DNA of 10,556 nt, taken from contig JAJPJU010000072.1 in NCBI GenBank assembly GCA_021324035.1, positions 1 through 10,556 of the forward strand, given 5' to 3'. The notes below the pieces were generated by a model, which saw only the letters and a list, made by a program, of their open reading frames with translations, was not told the DNA's origin and did no database searches. Source of the DNA: Spartobacteria bacterium. Its GTDB lineage: Bacteria > Verrucomicrobiota > Verrucomicrobiia > Chthoniobacterales > UBA10450. This document shows positions 6,286 to 10,556 of the stretch, one piece after another (positions within the stretch are counted from its first letter, which is position 1; every line of letters begins with the position of its first letter). Made by a program: the position numbers and the translations under genes.

Positions 6286-7673
6286 GGATCTTTGCCTCCG
6301 GCTCGTCTGAAAATCGTTTCCATTACTTGATCGCGACAATTCCGGTATGCGTCGCTGGTATTCTCAACAGTTACGTCGGGAGCAATTGAGTCGACCGCCA
6401 CGCCATAGAACTTGTCCAGAAAATAGCAGTCGCTAAACCAGCCAATAGGATGCTGGAAATCGTGACGCGCCGTGGATACATAGGCCTTCATTCCGGTTGC
6501 TGGAAGACTTACCAGGAATCCTTCAGCCCGAAACTGCAGCTCGTCTCCCGCGGGTTGCCCGACAATCGTGACGTTGTCGCCAAAATGTTTCAATCGGGCG
6601 CTCGCGATTAGTCCGGCAGAGAATGTGTTCGGACCAGTGATAAGGAAAATATTTCCGCTAGCCGGTAATTTTCTGGGCAACTGACGAGTAAACTTTGTCG
6701 TGAGGTCGTAGCCGCCACCCCAGTTAAATCTGAAATCGATTATTACATTCTTTCGCTGGCGCTGTGTTATGAGCGTTAACGAATCTTCGCCGAACTGCTT
6801 TAGCGATATGTTGTCGTCGTTGATACTGCCATTCATTCGGACATAGATCGCATCAAATTCAGGCAAATCGCGGAGCAACAGCAATCGTTGGGGATCCTGA
6901 AGATAGAGGGGCAGGGGATTTTCGATGCTAAGCAGTGTTTTCCATCCGTTGGTTTTGAAGCTGGTGTCGCTGGGTAATTGATGTTCCCATTCCCAGAAGG
7001 CGTCAGCGGGCAAAACGTCACGGTCGGCTTCTAATGAGGAGGAGGATTCTTTTCCGGTTGGATCGACTGTGATGAGAGACACGGCGAAGTCGTTGACTTG
7101 ACCTCCGAGAAAAGCAATGGCGGCTGGCGCCACCAAGAAGTACTCACTGCGGTATCGGAGCCAGGAATTATTACCTGCCGCGAGCTCCGTCATTTGTTCG
7201 AGTAGTTGTTCGGGCCGCTTTCCTCCAATCGCGAGAATCTTTGAGCCAACAAGACGTGGCCACTCGGGCCTGGCTTTTACGACGACCAGCCCGTCGGAAA
7301 ACCAATGCACCCGAATTGGTAATCTGTGAAGCCGGGGTTCAGTCAGGGTCGAGTGCGCATTTTTCAGCTTGGCCAATGCTCTGGCCGCGATAATTGATGC
7401 CGTGTCCGCATTCGCTGGCGGCGTCGCCGACAGGGTGCGAATGGTCTTTTGGAATTGATCCAGCACGTCGTCAGTCACTCCGCGTTCGTTGTCGCGCACA
7501 ACTTGTCTCAGGTATTCGAGATCGGTACTGGGAGTTGCAGGTTGGGGACGGGCGGGAAGCTTCGGCCCGCGCATGACGGTAATCATTTGCCACCCGCCGA
7601 TTGATAGAAACGCCGTGACAATCAGCGCGGCCAGCGTGGCCATCGAACCTAGACAGCCTAGAACTTTTCGCAT
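6282..7673 (-). CDS. Membrane-anchored S41-like peptidase, 463 aa
   Basis: An N-terminal membrane anchor or signal (hydrophobic residues 9-33) is followed by a helical linker and a soluble extracytoplasmic region. A PDZ-like stretch (LVGSKILAIGGKRPEQLL, about 141-158) precedes the S41 core: IIDFRFNWGGG at about 311-321 and ITGPNTFSAGL at 345-355, with the candidate nucleophile S352. H106 in LKNAHSTL resembles the His of the tricorn-type S41 peptidases, and D377/E378 (GQPAGDE) lie where their acidic residue would be. This suggests a Ser-His rather than a Ser-Lys arrangement. The start is ATG at 7671-7673; an in-frame TAG just upstream rules out a longer start, although no good ribosome site is visible. 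The gene overlaps the dehydrogenase by 4 bases. Substrate is unknown; members include proteases and hydrolases of unknown target. Loss of activity is possible and not excluded. Confidence 0.85.
   Translation of the reverse strand: MRKVLGCLGSMATLAALIVTAFLSIGGWQMITVMRGPKLPARPQPATPSTDLEYLRQVVRDNERGVTDDVLDQFQKTIRTLSATPPANADTASIIAARALAKLKNAHSTLTEPRLHRLPIRVHWFSDGLVVVKARPEWPRLVGSKILAIGGKRPEQLLEQMTELAAGNNSWLRYRSEYFLVAPAAIAFLGGQVNDFAVSLITVDPTGKESSSSLEADRDVLPADAFWEWEHQLPSDTSFKTNGWKTLLSIENPLPLYLQDPQRLLLLRDLPEFDAIYVRMNGSINDDNISLKQFGEDSLTLITQRQRKNVIIDFRFNWGGGYDLTTKFTRQLPRKLPASGNIFLITGPNTFSAGLIASARLKHFGDNVTIVGQPAGDELQFRAEGFLVSLPATGMKAYVSTARHDFQHPIGWFSDCYFLDKFYGVAVDSIAPDVTVENTSDAYRNCRDQVMETIFRRAGGKDP
6295..6299 (-). 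promoter_or_regulatory. Ribosome binding site that decides the dehydrogenase start
   Basis: GGAGG on the minus strand, 9 bases before the ATG at 6283-6285 and inside the 3' end of the peptidase gene. It is one of the clearest Shine-Dalgarno matches seen here and supports the shorter dehydrogenase start. Confidence 0.7.
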
Positions 7674-7830
7674 GCGAGTGCGTTGGTCCGGCTAATCACT
7701 GTTCTCAAGGGCGTCACTTCACCTTTGAGATGCACTTTGCCGGTAGATTGGATTCAACTCACTGACGCTAACAGCCGAAACTGAAACTCGGAAGTCAGCC
7801 ATGGACAAAGACGCGTTTACAATTGCCTCA

Positions 7831-8355
7831 TCAGCGGATCAGGACGTCGAGCTTTTTGGCGTCGAGACCCGCTTCGCGATAATGTTTCCGGGTCAATTCG
7901 AGAAGCGTGAAGCCATCCTCGTAAGCGGCAAAGTTACCATTCACCGCCTTATCTAAATAGATGAGGCCGCCTCCAACCACGAACAGAGTTACCATCGGTT
8001 CCGGGGAATCGTCAGTAATGACCAGGGTATGCGCTTCCCCGGCGGGCTCGTAAATATAAGTGCCGGGCTTCGCGATCCAGTCGTGTTCCAAATATCGCCA
8101 GTGACCGCGCATCGTGTAGCCGTGAACGGTGCCGACATGATAATGCGTCCCGACCATTGAGCCGGGCAGTCCCTTCAACACAACGCTGAATCCACCGCTC
8201 GTGACGTTGAACAAACAAGGCTGAAACCAGATGCCCTCGGCGTACGGCACCCACAAACGATCATCATCGAGATCAATGTTGGTAATGAAATGATCGCGAC
8301 TCCGCAAACTCGGCGCCAGCCCATCAGTGTGACTGTTGAATGCAGTTATTGGCAT
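7831..8355 (-). CDS. Cupin of the 2,4'-dihydroxyacetophenone dioxygenase (DAD) family, 174 aa
   Basis: The DAD family consists of single-domain cupins; the founding enzyme is a non-haem iron dioxygenase that cleaves 2,4'-dihydroxyacetophenone to hydroxybenzoate and formate. Here the first cupin motif carries H71-Y-H73 in GTHYHVGTVHGY, then GHWRYLEHDWIAKPG with E90 as possible ligand, then PAGEAHTL with H109. Together these give a plausible His/His/His(/Glu) metal site in the family's usual places. The length is near the founding member's. It continues with MVTLFVVGGGLIYLD, which also matches the family layout. The start is ATG at 8353-8355 with an AAGG ribosome site 7 bases upstream. The gene stands alone, 157 bases before the peptidase gene. 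Many homologues have unknown substrates, so the name is a family label rather than an activity claim. Confidence 0.9.
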   Translation of the reverse strand: MPITAFNSHTDGLAPSLRSRDHFITNIDLDDDRLWVPYAEGIWFQPCLFNVTSGGFSVVLKGLPGSMVGTHYHVGTVHGYTMRGHWRYLEHDWIAKPGTYIYEPAGEAHTLVITDDSPEPMVTLFVVGGGLIYLDKAVNGNFAAYEDGFTLLELTRKHYREAGLDAKKLDVLIR

Positions 8356-8445
8356 GTGACGACCTTCTCAGGACATCCCGAAAGCAGGAAGACAAATAAC
8401 TGATATTCGAAGGCCAAGGCGGCCCAACTCTCAGCTTCCCAGCTT

Positions 8446-8466
8446 GTCACTGGTCACTTGTCACTT
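8446..8466 (-). repeat. Heptamer tract GTGACNN x3 overlapping the secreted SnoaL-like gene's stop
   Basis: Three plus-strand GTCACNN units with NN = TG, TT and TT, preceded by AGCTT. The TGA stop of the secreted SnoaL-like gene (8461-8463) is the first TGA of the tract on the minus strand, and the protein's final Lys codon AAG also belongs partly to it. Confidence 0.85.
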
Positions 8467-8961
8467 TTTCTCAGCGCCGGCCGGCACAGGTGAAGTTACA
8501 GGCGCGGGCGGCAGATCGGAACTGAACATGTCGATCGCACATTTCCAGGTGCCGTCCCTCTGCTTCCAGATTTCACAGTACTTGCCGTGATCTTTGCTGC
8601 CGTCTTTCATCGTTGTTTCATAAATTCCGGTCAGCACCGCCATTTCGCCGGAATTGGCCATTTCTATACGGGTTGGTTTCCATCTTATGTTGGTCAGCGA
8701 ATCCAAAAATCCGCCCCAAAGTTTTCGAATTGCGTCTTTACCTGTGACCGCCGGTTCGTTCGGCGGCAGAACGAGAGCGTCCTCGGAATAGAATGACACC
8801 GTTTTGTCGAGATTCTTCGATCCCGCCGCGCTCGACCACGCGATATCGGCCTGGCGAACCGCATCATCATCGAACGCAGCAGCGAACGTCCGCGGAAAAT
8901 TGCAGATGAACAAAATCGGAAGCACTACCAAAGCAACACCTGGGATCAGCCGTGTTTTCAT
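8461..8961 (-). CDS. Secreted SnoaL-like (DUF4440-type) protein, 166 aa
   Basis: The start at ATG 8959-8961 gives MKTRLIPGVALVVLPILFIC, a good signal peptide with probable cleavage near the AAA at about residue 29. The mature part begins FDDDAVRQADIAWSSAAGSK, then DKTVSFYSEDALVLPPN, PAVTGKDAIRKLWGGFL and a strand-rich end with TGIYETTMKDGS, GKYCEIWKQRDGTWK and AIDMFSSD. This is the ordinary DUF4440/SnoaL-like pattern: a helix with a work-on-ion phrase (xDIAWS...), a YSEDA turn and a final WK...D strand. Such proteins are NTF2-fold binding domains or enzymes with mostly unknown substrates. A frame reaching 9108 exists but its extra residues are not protein-like and would erase the signal peptide. 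The last residues (PPAPVTSPVPAGAEKK) form a Pro-rich tail. It lies divergently from the PEP mutase gene across 129 bases. Confidence 0.87.
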   Translation of the reverse strand: MKTRLIPGVALVVLPILFICNFPRTFAAAFDDDAVRQADIAWSSAAGSKNLDKTVSFYSEDALVLPPNEPAVTGKDAIRKLWGGFLDSLTNIRWKPTRIEMANSGEMAVLTGIYETTMKDGSKDHGKYCEIWKQRDGTWKCAIDMFSSDLPPAPVTSPVPAGAEKK

Positions 8962-9005
8962 CCCGTCATCGAAGGCTGGCCGGCTGCCGCTCGTCAACCC
9001 TTTTT

Positions 9006-9079
9006 GGGCACGAATTTCACTAATGCACACCAACAAAGGCTTCGTACAGAACATTCGTGTTAATTTGTGTAATTCGTGT
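9006..9079. repeat. Inverted pair of period-9 tracts (AATTCGTGT-like) between divergent genes
   Basis: The plus-strand arm (9053-9079) has three exact-period nonamers: ATTCGTGTT, AATTTGTGT and, in the same register, AATTCGTGT. The minus-strand arm (about 9030 down to 9006) has ATTAGTGAA followed by ATTCGTGCC and a poor preceding unit. Each arm points to the gene on its own side: the secreted SnoaL-like gene (start 8961, minus) and the PEP mutase-family gene (start 9091, plus). The arrangement would allow a paired regulatory function, but it also matches the simpler repeat pair at 3686-3753. Confidence 0.65.
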
Positions 9080-9090
9080 CTAGTCTTTTC

Positions 9091-9900
9091 ATGAAATCGA
9101 TCGAACACAAACGCGCCGAATTTCGCCGGTTACACGAGAGGGGTTGCTTTGCCCTTCCAAATCCTTGGGATGTAGGCACAGCAAAATATCTGCAACATCT
9201 CGGATTTAAAGCGATCGCCACGACGTCGGCAGGATTCGCATTTTCACGCGGAGTGTCCGACGGCTCGGTGAAGCGCGACGATATGATCACGCACATTCGC
9301 GAACTCGTGGAAGCGACAGACATTCCGGTCAACGCCGATTTCGAGAACGGTTACGCCGACGAACCGAACTGGTGCGCTGAGAATGCACGCCTTTGCGCCG
9401 AAACCGGGGTCGCCGGATTATCGATCGAAGACGCAGCCGATCGCAAAGAATCACCGCTTTACGATGTCGATCTTGCAGTCGAACGAATACAGGCCGTTCG
9501 TGAAGCACTGCACGGCACCAATTGTTTGCTGGTGGGGCGGGCCGAGGGATTTCTCGTTGGCCGCGAAAACCTGGATCAAGTGATCAAGCGCCTTGTGAAA
9601 TATTCTGAAGCCGGCGCGGACTGTCTCTACGCGCCGGGATTCAAAGATCGCGATAGCAACAAGGCGATCGTCGACGCGGTCGCGCCCAAACCGGTGAACG
9701 TTCTGATCGGTGGACCAGGTGGCCTGACCATGCGCGATGCGGAAGAGATCGGCGCGCGGCGCGTAAGCGTTGGCGGCGCATTTGCTCGCGCCGCGTGGGG
9801 CGGATTCGTTCGCTCGGCTAAAGAACTAATGGAGAAGGGGACTTTCGAGGGACTCAAACACGCGACGCCTTACCCGGATCTGCAGGAGCTCTTTACGTAA
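9091..9900 (+). CDS. Isocitrate lyase / PEP mutase superfamily enzyme, 269 aa
   Basis: An alpha/beta barrel enzyme of the PEP mutase/isocitrate lyase superfamily (Pfam PEP_mutase-type), whose members make or break C-C or P-C bonds next to a carboxylate, with a Mg ion. Visible pieces are LPNPWD at 22-27, ATTSAG at 43-48, NADFENGYAD at 81-90 (the acidic Mg-binding stretch), GLSIEDAADR at 109-118, GRAEGF at 149-154 and IGGPGGLT at 206-213. The KKCGH catalytic loop of isocitrate lyase is not visible, so it is unlikely to be that enzyme; PEP mutase-like, oxaloacetate hydrolase-like or methylisocitrate lyase-like chemistry all remain possible. The start ATG at 9091 is preferred; GTG at 9076 would add 5 residues. 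No clear ribosome site precedes either, and the nonamer tract runs to 11 bases before the ATG. It stands alone on the plus strand, followed by two repeat elements. Confidence 0.92.
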   Translation: MKSIEHKRAEFRRLHERGCFALPNPWDVGTAKYLQHLGFKAIATTSAGFAFSRGVSDGSVKRDDMITHIRELVEATDIPVNADFENGYADEPNWCAENARLCAETGVAGLSIEDAADRKESPLYDVDLAVERIQAVREALHGTNCLLVGRAEGFLVGRENLDQVIKRLVKYSEAGADCLYAPGFKDRDSNKAIVDAVAPKPVNVLIGGPGGLTMRDAEEIGARRVSVGGAFARAAWGGFVRSAKELMEKGTFEGLKHATPYPDLQELFT

Positions 9901-9923
9901 AACACGGCGTCTGGCATTTTCGC

Positions 9924-9968
9924 CCTACATTTGTAGGCCGTCTCTGTGAGACGGCTGCGACGGCTACA
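9924..9968. repeat. REP-like double stem-loop after the PEP mutase-family gene
   Basis: Two adjacent perfect stems: CCTACA/TGTAGG (9924-9929 with 9932-9937) and GCCGTCTC/GAGACGGC (9937-9944 with 9948-9955, loop TGT). A further GACGGCTACA at 9959-9968 pairs with the TGTAG-CCGTC part of the first stem strand, so two mutually exclusive folds exist. It begins 23 bases past the stop of the gene at 9900. It could act as a terminator, but no T-run follows, so a dispersed REP-type element is the better reading. Confidence 0.55.
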
Positions 9969-9989
9969 CGCGCGCCCGGAACTGCTGCT

Positions 9990-10024
9990 TTCTGACGTCT
10001 GAAGGCTGACATCTGACCTCTGTC
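9990..10024 (+). repeat. Heptamer tract NTCTGAC x5 after the PEP mutase-family gene
   Basis: Five consecutive period-7 units on the plus strand, consensus NTCTGAC. The first and fourth match exactly, the second ends TGAA, the third starts GG, and the last has TGTC. Like the GTGACNN tracts it contains TGAC in every seventh position, reads along the transcribed strand of the gene upstream (plus here, minus there) and puts TGA in all frames. Confidence 0.7.
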
Positions 10025-10061
10025 TGCCGGCCTCCGGCCCGGCAATTGCTCGCTCATATAT

Positions 10062-10556
10062 ATAATCAGCCGCCGGCAATCGGTCTTTTTCGCCCTCGCA
10101 GTCGCTCTCAGCGCACCCGCGATTTCCTGGCTCATTTGGCACGAACCTGATCACACCAAAACCGAGACGCTCGTGTCTGACGCTTACCGGCTCGACAAAA
10201 TTTACCGGTCGATGCAGGGACCAATGTCGATCGCGAGCGGCATTCATGTCGCGAATAACACCGACAAATGCCCGGTGCAATGGATCACCGGTATTCAAGG
10301 CGAAGTCGTCGACGCCGACAAACAAACGCCGGTATCGCAGGAATTTTTCTGTCATTCCAATCTCACCTTTGCCGAACACAGCGGCACGCCGGATCGATAC
10401 AATCGCGAGCTCGGCGGCAAAACCCATCTGGACTGGCGGCTGTTCACCCTGGCGCCCGGTCGATTGTCGATCCAACTGCCACCGGGATTCGGTGTTCCGG
10501 TTCCCGCCGACGCGCCGCTCGATTACGTCACGATGTCGTTAAATCTGAATGCGCGG
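10062..10556 (+). CDS. Unrecognised secreted or anchored protein, N-terminal part; start codon unclear
   Basis: One plus-strand frame is open from about 10017 to the window end and is still open there, so the C-terminal part is missing. The N-terminus reads SRRQSVFFALAVALSAPAIS and WLIWHEPDH, a signal or membrane segment. The mature part holds DKIYRSMQGPMS, PVQWITGIQGEVVDAD, SQEFFCHSNLTF, GGKTHLDWRLFTLAPG, LPPGFGVPVPAD and TMSLNLN; its high GC at third positions supports coding. No ATG, GTG or TTG precedes the signal segment in frame. The only nearby candidates are ATA (10056 or 10062) and ATC, so the start is unset; the first canonical one, GTG at 10173, would remove the hydrophobic part. 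An unusual start, a mutated start codon or an assembly error all fit. I do not recognise the family; the FFCHSNL and LPPGFGVPV wording is distinctive. Confidence 0.7.
   Translation, partial: MISRRQSVFFALAVALSAPAISWLIWHEPDHTKTETLVSDAYRLDKIYRSMQGPMSIASGIHVANNTDKCPVQWITGIQGEVVDADKQTPVSQEFFCHSNLTFAEHSGTPDRYNRELGGKTHLDWRLFTLAPGRLSIQLPPGFGVPVPADAPLDYVTMSLNLNAR

Noticed and set aside
7787..7800. Two heptamer-like units (GGCTGAC, TTCCGAG) on the minus strand after the cupin gene
   Set aside because: Only two units, with the second degenerate; not enough to call a tract.
9870..10475. 201-aa minus-strand frame opposite the last gene
   Set aside because: Its translation is Arg-rich with no domain or signal and spans the repeat elements; the plus-strand frame has the protein-like composition and motif phrases.

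Overview
The window looks like a chromosomal segment from a soil-type member of the Verrucomicrobiota, possibly Spartobacteria/Chthoniobacterales. The main clue is the 5' end of a 16S rRNA gene on the minus strand at the left edge, whose first ~100 bases have the GGCGGCGTGGATAAGACATG pattern that I associate with that phylum. The placement is from memory of 16S signatures, not from an alignment. All protein genes use the standard bacterial code (TGA and TAG/TAA as stops), and nothing suggests a phage, plasmid, IS element or CRISPR array.

Layout: 1-100 is 16S rRNA (5' end, minus). 101-377 is its leader, with several stem-loops, a boxA-like antitermination motif and a weak promoter candidate. 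378-591 has no gene but contains a strong nested palindrome. From 592 to 8961 every gene is on the minus strand: a secreted 154-aa protein, a CLC-type chloride channel/transporter with CBS domains, a membrane protein gene broken by an in-frame TGA, a tightly overlapped cluster (S41-like peptidase, zinc alcohol dehydrogenase, two related one-TM proteins, SnoaL-like protein), a DAD-family cupin and a secreted SnoaL-like protein. Direction switches at about 9000. A PEP mutase/isocitrate lyase-family enzyme and the start of an unrecognised secreted protein lie on the plus strand and run out of the window.

The genes are mostly ordinary metabolic or hypothetical accessory genes, and I see no defence, toxin or biosynthetic system. 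The unusual content is between the genes. Period-7 tandem tracts built on TGAC follow the 3' ends of at least five genes, always in the same orientation relative to transcription. Because 7 is not a multiple of 3, they give TGA stops in all three frames, and in two genes the tract itself supplies the stop codon. Two intergenic regions carry inverted pairs of period-9 tracts (AATCCTGTT-like and AATTCGTGT-like). Two further stem-loop elements resemble REP-type repeats. These dispersed short-period repeats are the best lead in the window.

Cluster logic: the S41-like peptidase and the dehydrogenase overlap by ATGA. The two one-TM proteins also overlap by ATGA. The second of these overlaps the SnoaL-like gene by 11 bases inside a heptamer tract. 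They are probably transcribed together, but the sequence shows no common pathway.
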